Shown here: positions 20,345 to 29,794 of the stretch, in pieces
Position numbering within the stretch: position 1 is the stretch's first letter
How the letters are laid out: each line of letters starts with the position of its first letter
Assembly: GCA_964472095.1 (NCBI GenBank)
Contig: CAYYIV010000021.1
Location: 1-64,000 of the forward strand
Reading direction: 5' to 3'
Source: Pelagibius sp964472095
GTDB lineage: Bacteria > Pseudomonadota > Alphaproteobacteria > Kiloniellales > Kiloniellaceae
DNA: 64,000 nucleotides
Position numbers and translations under genes: made by a program
Notes under the pieces: model-generated
The model's database searches: none
The model's input: only the letters and a program-made list of their open reading frames with translations
Told to the model about the DNA's origin: nothing

Positions 20345-20372
20345 TTGATTGCGCCAGCGGGCTTGCTATAAC
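20345..20372 (+). promoter_or_regulatory. Candidate sigma-70-type promoter for mnmG
   Basis: TTGATT at 20345-20350 and TATAAC at 20367-20372 separated by 16 bases, placing a start site near 20379, about 20 bases ahead of the mnmG ATG at 20399. The match is good at -10, moderate at -35. It would make mnmG partly independent of mnmE despite their shared function. Confidence 0.45.
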
Positions 20373-20398
20373 CCGCCGGACAGCATGGGTGTCCAAAG

Positions 20399-22315
20399 AT
20401 GGCGAAAACCAACAGCTTTGACGTGATCGTGGTCGGCGGGGGACATGCCGGCTGTGAGGCTGCGGCCGCCGCCGCCCGTCTTGGCGCGCGCACAACTCTG
20501 ATCACGCATCGCCGCGAATCCATCGGTGTGATGTCCTGCAATCCAGCAATCGGCGGACTGGGCAAGGGTCACCTGGTGCGCGAGATCGATGCGCTCGATG
20601 GGATCATGGGGCGCGTGGCCGACGCCGCCGGCATTCAGTTCCGTGTCCTGAACGCCAGCAAAGGCCCGGCCGTGCGCGGCCCCCGATGCCAAGCCGACCG
20701 CAAGCTGTACCGGCAGGCGATGCAGGCGATCCTGGCTGAGCAGGCAAACCTCGCCATCGTCGAGTCTGCGGTCGAAGACCTCATCCTCGATGGCGCCGGC
20801 CGCTGCCGGGGCGTGATGACGGCCGACGGCCGCGAAATCTCGGCTGGTGCCGTGGTACTGACCACCGGGACCTTCCTGCGTGGCGTTATTCATATCGGGG
20901 AGGAGCGGATTCCGGCCGGGCGGGTCGGCGAGGCTCCGGCCGTTGGTCTTTCCGCCACCTTGGAGCGTGCCGGTTTCGCCCTCGGCCGGCTGAAGACCGG
21001 CACACCGCCGCGGCTCGACGGGCGCAGCATCGATACTTCCGGCCTGCAGGCTCAGGCCGGTGACGTGCCGCCGGAGCCCTTTTCGACGCTGACCGCGTCC
21101 ATTGTGCGGCCCCAGGTCTGCTGCCACATCACGCATACCACCGAAGCCGGGCATGCGCTGATCCGCCGGAACCTGCACCGGGCGCCACTCTATTCCGGCC
21201 AGATCGAAGCCACCGGACCACGCTATTGTCCCTCGATTGAAGACAAGGTGGTGCGCTTTGCCGAGCGCGGGCAGCATCAGATCTTCCTGGAGCCGGAAGG
21301 TCTAGACGATCCGACGGTCTACCCGAACGGCATTTCGACCTCGCTGCCCAGGGACGTACAGGTGGCACTGCTGAAGACCATTCCGGGGCTGGAAGAAGCC
21401 GTCATGCTGCAACCGGGCTACGCCATCGAATACGACTACGTGGATCCGCGCGAGCTGAAGGTTTCTTTGGAAACCCGCCGCCTGCCGGGGCTTTTCCTGG
21501 CTGGCCAGATCAACGGCACCACCGGCTACGAGGAGGCGGCGGCTCAGGGCCTGATCGCCGGCCTCAACGCGGCGGTGAAAGCGAATGCTGCCGGCAGCGA
21601 CCAGGAAAGCCGCCCCTTTGTGCTCGATCGCTCCGAAGCCTACATCGGCGTCCTCATCGATGATCTGGTAACCCGCGGCGTCAATGAGCCCTACCGGATG
21701 TTCACAAGTCGGGCTGAATACCGTTTGCGTCTGCGCGCGGACAATGCCGATCAACGCCTTACCGGCCGTGGCATTGCCCTTGGCTGCGTCGGCCGCGCTC
21801 GCCAACAGACCTTCGAAGCCAAAGCAGCGGGCCTGGCCGCGGGACGCGCGCTGGTGGAATCGATGACCGCTACCCCAAGCGCTTTGGCGGCGGCCGGAAT
21901 CGCCATCAACCAGGATGGTGTGCGCCGCAGCGCCTTCGACCTACTGCGCTATCCCGCCTTGGACTTGGAACGTCTTGCCGAAATCTGGCCGGCGCTGCGC
22001 GCGTTGGATCCGGCGGTCTCCCGCCAGGTCGAGATCGAGGGACGCTACCAGGGCTATATGGAGCGGCAGGAGGCCGACATTCGCGCCTTTCGGAAGGACG
22101 AGGCGCTGGAGCTGCCGCCCGACTTGGACTACTCGGTCGTCGGCAGTCTTTCAACCGAGGTTAAGCAGCTGCTAACCATAAGTCGTCCGGCCACGCTAGG
22201 CGCCGCTGCACGCATTCCTGGCGTGACGCCGGCGGCGATCATGGCGCTGTTGCGGCACGTTAAGAAGCGAGAGCGGGTCGCCGATCCTCAGCCTGCACGC
22301 GGCAGCGCGGCCTGA
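20399..22315 (+). CDS. mnmG: tRNA uridine-5-carboxymethylaminomethyl modification enzyme MnmG
   Basis: 638 residues. FAD-dependent partner of MnmE. FAD-binding VIVVGGGHAGCEAAAAAARLG at residues 9-28 region, conserved SCNPAIGGLGKGHLV near residue 46 with the catalytic-type Cys, LTTGTFLRGVIHIG near 161, EAYIGVLIDDLVTRGVNEPY region near 413, and the helical C-terminal domain for MnmE and tRNA. Formerly gidA, named for its place by the origin. It is followed nine bases later by rsmG. Confidence 0.98.
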   Translation: MAKTNSFDVIVVGGGHAGCEAAAAAARLGARTTLITHRRESIGVMSCNPAIGGLGKGHLVREIDALDGIMGRVADAAGIQFRVLNASKGPAVRGPRCQADRKLYRQAMQAILAEQANLAIVESAVEDLILDGAGRCRGVMTADGREISAGAVVLTTGTFLRGVIHIGEERIPAGRVGEAPAVGLSATLERAGFALGRLKTGTPPRLDGRSIDTSGLQAQAGDVPPEPFSTLTASIVRPQVCCHITHTTEAGHALIRRNLHRAPLYSGQIEATGPRYCPSIEDKVVRFAERGQHQIFLEPEGLDDPTVYPNGISTSLPRDVQVALLKTIPGLEEAVMLQPGYAIEYDYVDPRELKVSLETRRLPGLFLAGQINGTTGYEEAAAQGLIAGLNAAVKANAAGSDQESRPFVLDRSEAYIGVLIDDLVTRGVNEPYRMFTSRAEYRLRLRADNADQRLTGRGIALGCVGRARQQTFEAKAAGLAAGRALVESMTATPSALAAAGIAINQDGVRRSAFDLLRYPALDLERLAEIWPALRALDPAVSRQVEIEGRYQGYMERQEADIRAFRKDEALELPPDLDYSVVGSLSTEVKQLLTISRPATLGAAARIPGVTPAAIMALLRHVKKRERVADPQPARGSAA

Positions 22316-22324
22316 GCCGCCCGC

Positions 22325-22984
22325 GTGACTCAGCCTCCTCTGACCCCTGAGGCATTCCAGGAGCGCCTGGCCGTTTCACGTGAAACACTGGACAGGTTCC
22401 GCGTCTATGCGGCGCTGCTGGTGAAGTGGAACCAGGCCATCAACCTGGTCGGCCCAAGATCCCTGGATGACCTCTGGCGACGACACTTCCTCGACTCCGC
22501 CCAGCTCTGCCGCTACCTGCCGGCGCTCCCGGAAGCTGCCGCCCGCGTCATTCTCGATATCGGCGCCGGGGCGGGTTTCCCGGGCCTGGTCCTCGCGATC
22601 CTTGGCTGCGGGCGGGTTCATCTGGTAGAGGCCGATCAGCGCAAGGCTGAATTTCTGCGGGAGGCGGTGCGGGTGACTGGCGCCAGCGCCGAAATCCATG
22701 CACGGCGCATCGAAAACCTCGAAGCGTTGCCTGTCGATGTAGTCACTTGCCGCGCGTTTGCGCCGCTGCCGAAGATTCTTGACCTCACCGAGCGATTCCT
22801 TTGCCCGGAAAACGCAAAAAATCAGCCCGTGGGGCTCTTTCTCAAGGGTCGCCGTGCTGATGAAGAATTGACCGAGGTAGCTAAAAAGTGGAGACTGCGG
22901 CTAGAGCGCTTTGAGAGCGAGACGGACCCGGAAGCCTCAATCTTGCGTCTCAGACTTCTATCTCTTGGGGATGGAGCGTCTTGA
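22325..22984 (+). CDS. rsmG: 16S rRNA (guanine527-N7)-methyltransferase RsmG
   Basis: 219 residues, GTG start at 22325, nine bases after mnmG. SAM-dependent methyltransferase of the 30S subunit; loss gives low-level streptomycin resistance in known bacteria. SAM motif ILDIGAGAGFPGLVLAI near residue 76, RHFLDSAQL near 49 and TCRAFAPLPKILDL near 140 are typical. Codons for AVSRETLD near residue 16 hold a parS sequence (22372-22387), conserved in rsmG of several phyla. The stop overlaps the parA start (TTGA). Confidence 0.96.
   Translation: MTQPPLTPEAFQERLAVSRETLDRFRVYAALLVKWNQAINLVGPRSLDDLWRRHFLDSAQLCRYLPALPEAAARVILDIGAGAGFPGLVLAILGCGRVHLVEADQRKAEFLREAVRVTGASAEIHARRIENLEALPVDVVTCRAFAPLPKILDLTERFLCPENAKNQPVGLFLKGRRADEELTEVAKKWRLRLERFESETDPEASILRLRLLSLGDGAS
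22372..22387. other. parS: parS site inside rsmG (15 of 16 matching)
   Basis: CGTTTCACGTGAAACA differs from the perfect palindrome only in the first base. It encodes Val-Ser-Arg-Glu-Thr of RsmG, so both the protein and the site constrain the same bases. It lies 2.1 kb from the first parS and 0.6 kb from parA. Confidence 0.88.
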
Positions 22985-23835
22985 ACCTACAACATATCGA
23001 TTCGATGCCGGAGCGCAGCACGATCTCGCCCGCGCCTGTCGCAACCCGGATTCTCGCTGTGGCCAACCAAAAGGGCGGCGTCGGCAAGACCACCACCACG
23101 GTAAACCTCGCCACCGCGCTCGCCGCCTGCGGCAAGCGCGTGCTGATCATCGACATGGATCCGCAGGGTAACGCCAGCACCGGCCTCGGCGTGGCCGCCG
23201 ACAAGCGCGACCACAGCGTCTACCAGGTGCTGCTGGACGGCATGGCGCTCGAGCAGGCGGTTACCCAGACCCTGGTTCCCGGCATGGACATCGTGCCTTC
23301 CGGTGTCGACCTCTCCGGTGCCGAGCTGGAACTGATCGACGTGGCGCGCCGTGAATACCGCCTGCGCGACGCCGCGCAGACGGTGCGGGGCACCTATGAT
23401 TTCGTGCTGATCGATTGCCCGCCGGCGCTGGGGCTGCTGACTTTGAACGCGCTGGTGGCGGCGGATGCGGTGCTGGTGCCACTGCAGGCGGAGTTCTACG
23501 CCCTGGAGGGCCTCAGTCACCTGATGCGCACCATCGACCGGGTGCGTCGTGGGCTCAATCACGGACTGTCGCTGCAGGGCGTCGTGCTGACCATGTTCGA
23601 CGGGCGCAATAATCTCTGCGAGATGGTGGCAGCCGACGTGCGCGAGTTCCTCGGCGACCGCGTTTACACGACCATGATTCCGCGCAACGTCAAGGTGTCG
23701 GAGGCGCCGTCTCATGGCAAGCCGGTGCTGCTCTACGACCTGCGCTGTGCCGGTTCCCAGGCTTACATCCGCCTGGCGCGGGAAATCCTGCAGCGCGAGA
23801 ACAGCCTGCCCGGCAAGCCGGCGCTGGTGTCCTAG
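22981..23835 (+). CDS. parA: Chromosome partitioning ATPase ParA (Soj)
   Basis: 284 residues. Deviant Walker A VANQKGGVGKTTTTVNLATA near residue 27, Walker A' and B segments in LIIDMDPQGNASTGLG near 55 and VLIDCPPALGLLT near 142. ATP-bound ParA binds DNA non-specifically and is released by ParB, pulling origins apart. The start is a TTG at 22981 overlapping the rsmG stop; ATG 23005 (MPERSTISP) is an alternative, since conservation begins only near residue 22. parB follows after 71 bp. Long N-terminal leader fits a chromosomal rather than plasmid ParA. Confidence 0.97.
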   Translation: MNLQHIDSMPERSTISPAPVATRILAVANQKGGVGKTTTTVNLATALAACGKRVLIIDMDPQGNASTGLGVAADKRDHSVYQVLLDGMALEQAVTQTLVPGMDIVPSGVDLSGAELELIDVARREYRLRDAAQTVRGTYDFVLIDCPPALGLLTLNALVAADAVLVPLQAEFYALEGLSHLMRTIDRVRRGLNHGLSLQGVVLTMFDGRNNLCEMVAADVREFLGDRVYTTMIPRNVKVSEAPSHGKPVLLYDLRCAGSQAYIRLAREILQRENSLPGKPALVS

Positions 23836-23906
23836 GCACGGCGGCCGGCAATCTTGTTCCGGTTACGGAATGAAGGGGAGGGGCGCGGGATTGGGAAGAG
23901 CGTGTC

Positions 23907-24827
23907 ATGACTGACGGACCACAGGAACAGGGAAAACGCACCAACCTCGGCCGCGGCCTCGCCGCCCTCTTCGGTGAGGAGAACGAGGACTACGCCTCGC
24001 TCGACAAGGTCCGCTCCACCAAGACGGTTCCCATCGAGCACCTGCGGCCCGGCCGCTTCCAGCCACGCCACCACTTCGACGAAGGCGCGGTGGCGGCACT
24101 CGCCGAATCCATCAAGGCCCAGGGAATCCTGCAGCCAATTTTGGTGCGCCGCCATCCGGAGCGTCCGAACGAATTCGAGATCGTCGCCGGCGAGCGGCGG
24201 TGGCGGGCCGCCCAGATTGCCAAGCTGCATGAAGTGCCGGTCATTATCCGCGACCTCACGGATGCCGAATCGCTTGAACTCGCCATTGTCGAGAATGTTC
24301 AAAGGCAAGACCTGACCCCTTTAGAAGAGGGTGAAGGCTATCGCCGCCTGATTGAGGATTTCCAACACACCCAGGAAGATCTTGCCCGCACTCTCGGCAA
24401 GAGCCGCAGCCATATCGCCAACACCCTGCGCCTGCTCTCACTGCCCGAAGGCGTGAAGCTGCTGATGGACGAAGGCAAGCTGACGGCAGGCCACGCCCGC
24501 ACCCTGATCGGCTGTGCCAACGCCGAGGCGCTCGCCGCCCAGATGGTCAACCGTGGGCTCAATGTGCGTCAGGCGGAGCGCCTGGTGCAGAATGCCAAGA
24601 CGGCCGCAAGCGGTGGCACCGCCCGCAAGCCGGCCAGGCTCGACGACGATCGGCCAAAGGACACCGACACCCTGGCGCTGGAACGAGATCTTACGGCCCT
24701 GCTCGGACTCAAGGTCTCCATCAAGTTCCAGGGTGCCGGCGGCTCGCTCACCATCCACTACAAGACCCTGGAGCAGCTGGACGATGTGCTGCACCGGCTG
24801 AACCAGATGCCGCCCCGGTCAGGTTGA
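23907..24827 (+). CDS. parB: Chromosome partitioning protein ParB (Spo0J)
   Basis: 306 residues. CTP-dependent DNA clamp that binds parS and spreads. N-terminal ParA-activating segment TNLGRGLAALFGEE near residue 12, nuclease-like ParB domain with VPIEHLRPGRFQPR near 44 and the CTP-binding GERRWRAAQIAKLHEVPVI near 93-111, helix-turn-helix with LARTLGKSRSHIANTLRLL near 152, C-terminal dimerisation domain. Two parS sites lie 1.5 and 3.6 kb upstream. It converges with holA over 24 bp. Confidence 0.97.
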   Translation: MTDGPQEQGKRTNLGRGLAALFGEENEDYASLDKVRSTKTVPIEHLRPGRFQPRHHFDEGAVAALAESIKAQGILQPILVRRHPERPNEFEIVAGERRWRAAQIAKLHEVPVIIRDLTDAESLELAIVENVQRQDLTPLEEGEGYRRLIEDFQHTQEDLARTLGKSRSHIANTLRLLSLPEGVKLLMDEGKLTAGHARTLIGCANAEALAAQMVNRGLNVRQAERLVQNAKTAASGGTARKPARLDDDRPKDTDTLALERDLTALLGLKVSIKFQGAGGSLTIHYKTLEQLDDVLHRLNQMPPRSG

Positions 24828-24851
24828 GTGTCCGCAGCCGCGGAAAGCGAC

Positions 24852-25880
24852 TCAGCCGCTGCGCCGCCGCCGGCCTGGTGCATTTGCGGCAATCTCCAGC
24901 AGGGCGCGCGAAGCCAGCAGTTCCGCCGGCGCGCCGCTGCGCTTGCAGGCAGCTTCGGCCTGCATCAAGCGGTCCATGGCCCGCGCCAGGCTGCCGGCGC
25001 GCCAAGCCTCCGCCTGCGCCTTGAAGGCGGCCTCGTTCTTCCAGAAGACCGGTGGTCTCAGCCGCCGCATCGCTTCCTCGACCGCGCCGCCAGCCCCGGC
25101 CACCGCATGCACCCGCTGCAGATGCCGTGCTACCGCCCGCAGCACGCTGACCGGGGCATTGCCCTCCTTTAAACAGCGGCTGAGCGCCCGCTCGAGCGCC
25201 GGCAGGTTGCCAGCCGCTGTTGCCATGGCGACGTCGTCGAGGCTGAGCAGTGCGGAGTCACCGACACAGGCCTCGGCATCCGCCAGGGTGACCTCGCCAA
25301 CGCCGCCTTTGAACAGCAGCACCTTCTCCAACTCGCGGCGGGTCAATTCCCGGTCGCCGCCGAGCTGGCTCGCCAGGAATGCCGCCGCGTCGCGGGCGAC
25401 CCCGACTCCGGCCTCGGCGAAGAAAGCACGCACCACGGCATCGAGGCTGCGTGCGTCGTCGTGGTAGCAGGCCAGGGCCGCCGCCGTCTTGTCGGCTTCG
25501 AAGAGCTTGCGCAGGGTAGAGCGCGCGGGCAAATCGTCCGCCTCCACGACGACGAAGGCCTCGCCCGGCGAAACCGCCAGAAAATCTTTCAGAACCGCGG
25601 TGATCTTGTCGCTGGCGTCCCGTACGCGTACGAAACGCCGGCCACCGCCGAATGTCAGCGCGGCGGCCTCGTCGGCCAGGCGCGCGGGGTCGTCTTTCAG
25701 TTGTCCCGCTGCGATCTCGCTGACACAAAAGGGGTCGCTGGGATCGGCAACAATCCTGGCCAGCAGCGCTGCCGAACGCTCGCGCCTGAGACCGGCATCC
25801 GGGCCGTACAGCAGCACCGCACGTACTGCCGGGTCGGGATCCTGAAGGAAACGCTCCGCCTGCTTGGCCGCCAGTTTCAC
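24852..25880 (-). CDS. holA: DNA polymerase III delta subunit
   Basis: 342 residues. Clamp-loader subunit that opens the beta sliding clamp. N-terminal MKLAAKQAERFLQDPDPAVR and AVLLYGPDAGLRRERSAALLAR near residue 20-45 fit the P-loop-like fold without an intact Walker A (GPDAGLRRERS), as expected since delta does not hydrolyse ATP. The central helical region with FLASQLGGDRELTRRELEK near 165 is the family signature. Stop and parB stop face each other. lptE lies 21 bp upstream; leuS-lptE-holA is a standard gene order in Proteobacteria. Confidence 0.94.
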   Translation of the reverse strand: MKLAAKQAERFLQDPDPAVRAVLLYGPDAGLRRERSAALLARIVADPSDPFCVSEIAAGQLKDDPARLADEAAALTFGGGRRFVRVRDASDKITAVLKDFLAVSPGEAFVVVEADDLPARSTLRKLFEADKTAAALACYHDDARSLDAVVRAFFAEAGVGVARDAAAFLASQLGGDRELTRRELEKVLLFKGGVGEVTLADAEACVGDSALLSLDDVAMATAAGNLPALERALSRCLKEGNAPVSVLRAVARHLQRVHAVAGAGGAVEEAMRRLRPPVFWKNEAAFKAQAEAWRAGSLARAMDRLMQAEAACKRSGAPAELLASRALLEIAANAPGRRRRSG

Positions 25881-25901
25881 GGCTTCCGCCCCGGGATGCG
25901 C

Positions 25902-26423
25902 CTAGCGGGAAAAATAGAGCGCAAGGCGCGTTTGGATGTCATCGGCAACCTCGCGCAGAGCGCGCTCCCGTGCGTCGTCCTCGGAGATCGTGGTGGCGAA
26001 GGGGTTGCGTAGGATGTCGTAGCTTGTCGTCGACGAGGAGCGCCCGGTCAGCAAGGCCGCTTCGCCGCCATGATTCAGCAAGGTGAACTCGGCAGTCAGG
26101 CGCAGGTTGGCGCGGGTCGCGGTTTCGTCGCGCCGCACGCCGAGCTCGGTCAAGGTCTCGCGCAGCTGGACCTGGAGCCTATAGTTCGGCGAAACCGGCT
26201 GCCCATCGGGATTCAGCCGGTCGCGCAGATAGTTGTGCATTTGCTGCCCGACCCGGTCGCGCAGCGGGTCGATCCGAACCGAGGCCAGATTGGCAGCGAC
26301 GTCGGCGTCGGCCGAGCGCTGGCTATAAAGCGGCTGGAAGCCGCAGGCTGCTAGACCGACGACCGGGACCACCCCCGCCGCCCCGGCCAGCAATCGAACG
26401 ATCCCTCTCCTAGACCACGACAT
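25902..26423 (-). CDS. lptE: LPS-assembly lipoprotein LptE
   Basis: 173 residues from ATG 26423, chosen because it gives an Arg-rich signal followed by a hydrophobic core and the lipobox VGLAACGFQPLYS; the frame extends further but overlaps leuS. LptE plugs the LptD barrel in the outer membrane and helps insert lipopolysaccharide. The ACGFQPLY opening and the DALREVADDIQTRLALYF-like C-terminus match the family (here RALREVADDIQTRLALYF). The start overlaps the leuS stop by 14 bases, giving coupling. Confidence 0.9.
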   Translation of the reverse strand: MSWSRRGIVRLLAGAAGVVPVVGLAACGFQPLYSQRSADADVAANLASVRIDPLRDRVGQQMHNYLRDRLNPDGQPVSPNYRLQVQLRETLTELGVRRDETATRANLRLTAEFTLLNHGGEAALLTGRSSSTTSYDILRNPFATTISEDDARERALREVADDIQTRLALYFSR

Positions 26424-28986
26424 TGACGATCCGATTCCTGACCACGATGACCTTGCGCGCCGCCTTGCCGTCCATGGCACGTTGAACCGACGGCTCCGCC
26501 AGCGCGGCGGTGCGCGCCTCCTCTTCGCCTGCGTCGATCGGCAGGGTGATGGTAGCACGCTTCTTGCCGTTCACCTGAACCGCGAGCACCGCGCTCTCGT
26601 CGCTGATCAGCGACACTTCGGCGTTCGGCCAGGGCACATCGACCAGATAACCGTCATAGCCGAGCCGCTGCCACAGCTCCTCGGCGAGGTGCGGCATCAT
26701 CGGGCCGACCAGGCGCACCAGAAGTTCGAGTCCCTCGCGCAGCGCCCAGCGCCCGCCGGCATCCGCCGGAGCGAAGGCGGTCAGCGCATTGGCCAGCTCA
26801 TAGATCCGCGCCACCGCCCGATTGAAGCGGAACTGCTCGAGGTCGTCGCTGCAGGCGGCGACGGTCTTGTGCACCGTGCGCCTGAGCTCCACGACCGCTT
26901 CGGACAACCCGTCCGGCAGCGGCGCTCCCTTGGTCGGCAAGCCATCCAGGTTCTCACCGACCAGGCGCCACAGCCGCTGGGTGAAGCGCCAGGCACCCTC
27001 GACGCCGGAATCGGTCCACTCCATGTCGCGCTCGGGCGGCGAATCCGAAAGCATGAACCAGCGCGCGGTATCGGCGCCGTAGGTCTCGATGATCGACTCC
27101 GGATCGACCACGTTGCGCTTCGACTTGCTCATCTTCTCGGCGCGGCCGATGGTCACCGGCACCCGGCTGTCGAGGTGGCGCGCAGCGCCCTCGGCGGTCT
27201 TCTCGACCTCCCAGGGAAACAGCCACTTGCCATCGCTGTCGCGATAGGTCTCGTGGCAGACCATGCCCTGGGTGAACAGCCCGGCGAAGGGTTCGACGGC
27301 GCCCAGATAGCCGACCGCGGCGAGCGCCCGGGTGAAGAAGCGGGCATAGAGCAGATGCAGGATCGCGTGCTCGACGCCGCCGATGTACTGGTCGACGGGC
27401 AGCCAGTAGTCCACCGCCTGGCGATCCATCGGCGTCTCTGCGAAGGGGCTGCAGAATCGCGCGAAATACCAGGAGGAATCGACGAAGGTATCCATGGTAT
27501 CGGTGTCGCGCTCGGCAGCACCGCCGCACTTCGGACAGCGGGTGTGCTTCCAGCTCGGGTGATGCGCCAGCGGATTGCCAGGCCGGTCAAAGCTGACGTC
27601 GTCGGGCAGCTTCACCGGCAGCTCGGCCACCGGCACCGGCTGTGGCCCACAGCTGGCGCAGTGGATCACCGGAATGGGGCAGCCCCAATAGCGCTGGCGC
27701 GAGATGCCCCAGTCACGTAGGCGGTACTGGATGGTACCTTCGCCGTCGGCCTGGGCGGCCAGCCGGTCGACCGCCGCGCGTTTGGCCTCGGCGACGCCCA
27801 GGCCGTCGAGGAAATCCGAGTTGAAAGCCTTGCCGTCGCCGGTGAAGGCCTCTTCGCCGATCGTGAAGCTTGCCGGATCCGCATCCGGCGGCAGCACCAC
27901 GGGGACCACCGGCAGCCCGTACTTGCGGGCGAAGTCGAGGTCGCGCTGATCGTGCGCCGGGCACCCAAAGATGGCGCCGCTGCCGTATTCCATCAGCACG
28001 AAATTGGCGATATAGACCGGCAGGCTGCTGTCCGGCAGGAAGGGATGGCGCACCCGCAGGCCGGTGTCGAAGCCCTGCTTCTCCGCCGTCTCGATGGCTT
28101 CTTCGCTGGTGCCCAGTCGATTGCATTCGGCGATGAAGGCGGCCGCGGCCGGATCGCTCGCGGCCAGTTCGGCGGCCAGCGGATGATTGGCGGCCACCGC
28201 GCAGAAGGAGGCACCAAACAGCGTGTCCGGCCGGGTCGTGAAGACCGTCAGGCGGTCGTTACGATCCTCGGAGCGCCCCTCGATGTGGAAGTGGATGGTG
28301 GCGCCCTCGGATCGGCCGATCCAGTTGCGCTGCATGATCCGCACCTTCTCCGGCCAGCGCTCGAGGCCGTCGAGGGCGGCCAGCAGCTCGTCGGAGAAGG
28401 CGGTGATGCGGAAGAACCACTGCGACAGCTTGCGCCGCTCGATCGGTGCCCCGGAGCGCCAGCCCTTGCCGTCGATCACCTGCTCGTTGGCCAGCACGGT
28501 GTGGTCGACCGGGTCCCAGTTGACCGAGGACTCTTTGCGGTAAACCAGGCCCTCGCCCATCATCTCGACGAAGAGGCGCTGCTGGTGGGCATAGTAGCCC
28601 GGGTGGCAGGTGGCGATCTCGCGGTCCCAGTCGAGCGACAGGCCCATCAGCTTCAGCTGGCCGCGCATGGTGGCGATGTTCTCGTAGGTCCAAGTCGCCG
28701 GATGCACCCCACGCTCGATGGCCGCATTCTCGGCCGGCAGCCCGAAGGCGTCCCAGCCCATGGGGTGCAACACGTTGAAGCCCCGGGCCCGCTTGTAGCG
28801 GGCGACCACGTCGCCGATGGTGTAGTTGCGCACGTGGCCCATGTGGATCTTCCCCGAGGGATAGGGGAACATCTCCAGGACATAGTACTTCTCGCGCGAG
28901 GGGTCGGCCTGGACGGCAAAGCAACCGGCATCGGCCCAGCGCTTCTGCCACTTTTCCTCGGTTTCCTTGGCGTTGTAGCGGCTCAT
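26410..28986 (-). CDS. leuS: Leucyl-tRNA synthetase
   Basis: 858 residues from ATG 28986 (MSRYNAKETEEKWQ); an upstream in-frame start would add 22 unconserved residues. Class I synthetase: HIGH-type motif YPSGKIHMGHVRN near residue 42, CP1 editing domain in the 220-420 region including the Thr-rich TTRPDTLFG motif, KMSKS motif EKMSKSKRNVVDP near 614, anticodon-binding domain and C-terminal RNA-binding region. DUF3576 lipoprotein gene lies 102 bp upstream. First gene of leuS-lptE-holA. Confidence 0.98.
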   Translation of the reverse strand: MSRYNAKETEEKWQKRWADAGCFAVQADPSREKYYVLEMFPYPSGKIHMGHVRNYTIGDVVARYKRARGFNVLHPMGWDAFGLPAENAAIERGVHPATWTYENIATMRGQLKLMGLSLDWDREIATCHPGYYAHQQRLFVEMMGEGLVYRKESSVNWDPVDHTVLANEQVIDGKGWRSGAPIERRKLSQWFFRITAFSDELLAALDGLERWPEKVRIMQRNWIGRSEGATIHFHIEGRSEDRNDRLTVFTTRPDTLFGASFCAVAANHPLAAELAASDPAAAAFIAECNRLGTSEEAIETAEKQGFDTGLRVRHPFLPDSSLPVYIANFVLMEYGSGAIFGCPAHDQRDLDFARKYGLPVVPVVLPPDADPASFTIGEEAFTGDGKAFNSDFLDGLGVAEAKRAAVDRLAAQADGEGTIQYRLRDWGISRQRYWGCPIPVIHCASCGPQPVPVAELPVKLPDDVSFDRPGNPLAHHPSWKHTRCPKCGGAAERDTDTMDTFVDSSWYFARFCSPFAETPMDRQAVDYWLPVDQYIGGVEHAILHLLYARFFTRALAAVGYLGAVEPFAGLFTQGMVCHETYRDSDGKWLFPWEVEKTAEGAARHLDSRVPVTIGRAEKMSKSKRNVVDPESIIETYGADTARWFMLSDSPPERDMEWTDSGVEGAWRFTQRLWRLVGENLDGLPTKGAPLPDGLSEAVVELRRTVHKTVAACSDDLEQFRFNRAVARIYELANALTAFAPADAGGRWALREGLELLVRLVGPMMPHLAEELWQRLGYDGYLVDVPWPNAEVSLISDESAVLAVQVNGKKRATITLPIDAGEEEARTAALAEPSVQRAMDGKAARKVIVVRNRIVNVVV

Positions 28987-29088
28987 CTCGGGAATCGCGG
29001 ACTGGGGCGGGGCTCCGGGCGGGCGGTTCGCAGCGCCGGCGGCGCGGAACACCGCTCGGGAGCGGCGGCAGGCCGCCCGCCGAGGGTT

Positions 29089-29637
29089 TTACTGGATTGA
29101 GGCGATGCGCAGCTCGCGCGCGCGGGTCAGGATCGCGTTCTCGACATCGGTCTGGGTTCGCGCTTCTACGGAAGCATCGATCCAGTTGCCGGTCCGCGGA
29201 TCCAAGAGCTGGCGGAACACCGAGGCGCGGACACCGTCGGCGCGAAGGTCGCGGCCAAGGATGTAAACGTTGAGCTTGAAGCGCTCGTTGGTCGCCTGGG
29301 GCGGCGAATACCAGTCGGTGATGATCACTCCGCCGAAGGGATCGGCCGAGGCCAGCGGCATGAAGGAGACGGTGTCGAGCGAGGCGCGCCACAGATAGGA
29401 ATTGACGCCGATACCGCTGCCGCCACCGCCGCTTCCCGGGCTCTCGGGCTCTTCGCCGCCGATGCCGATGCCCCCCCGGCCCCCAAGGATCGAGCCGCCG
29501 GTCTCTTCATACCGCTCCGCCGTAGGGTCGCGATAGGTCGCTTCGCCGCCGAGGCCGCAACCGGCGACAGCCATTGCCATCGCCATCGCCAGCCAGCGCC
29601 CGCCCACCGATTTCATGCCAAAGGCCGTCCGAATCAT
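29089..29637 (-). CDS. DUF3576-type lipoprotein
   Basis: 182 residues from ATG 29637, which an AGGGA site fits; GTG 29646 and ATG 29616 are alternatives. Signal peptide ending AMAVAGCG with the lipobox Cys near residue 27, then a Gly/Ser-rich linker (about 45-75) and a conserved alphaproteobacterial domain with NSYLWRASLDTVSFMPLASA and FGGVIITDWY. Function unknown; the place upstream of leuS-lptE and the lipid anchor suggest envelope assembly. It is preceded by 221 bp of spacer that ends at the porin. Confidence 0.85.
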   Translation of the reverse strand: MIRTAFGMKSVGGRWLAMAMAMAVAGCGLGGEATYRDPTAERYEETGGSILGGRGGIGIGGEEPESPGSGGGGSGIGVNSYLWRASLDTVSFMPLASADPFGGVIITDWYSPPQATNERFKLNVYILGRDLRADGVRASVFRQLLDPRTGNWIDASVEARTQTDVENAILTRARELRIASIQ

Positions 29638-29794
29638 CACTTCCACGTCCCTGTGTGCTGCGGTCTGTATCGACCCCGGTCATCCTGAACGGAGGCAGCC
29701 GAGAACTTGCTGCCCGTGTAGATATCATAGGGCCCTGGAGCGGGCAAAAAGAATTGGGAACGCAGCCAATGGGGATCGTGGCGCGGCCAGACCG

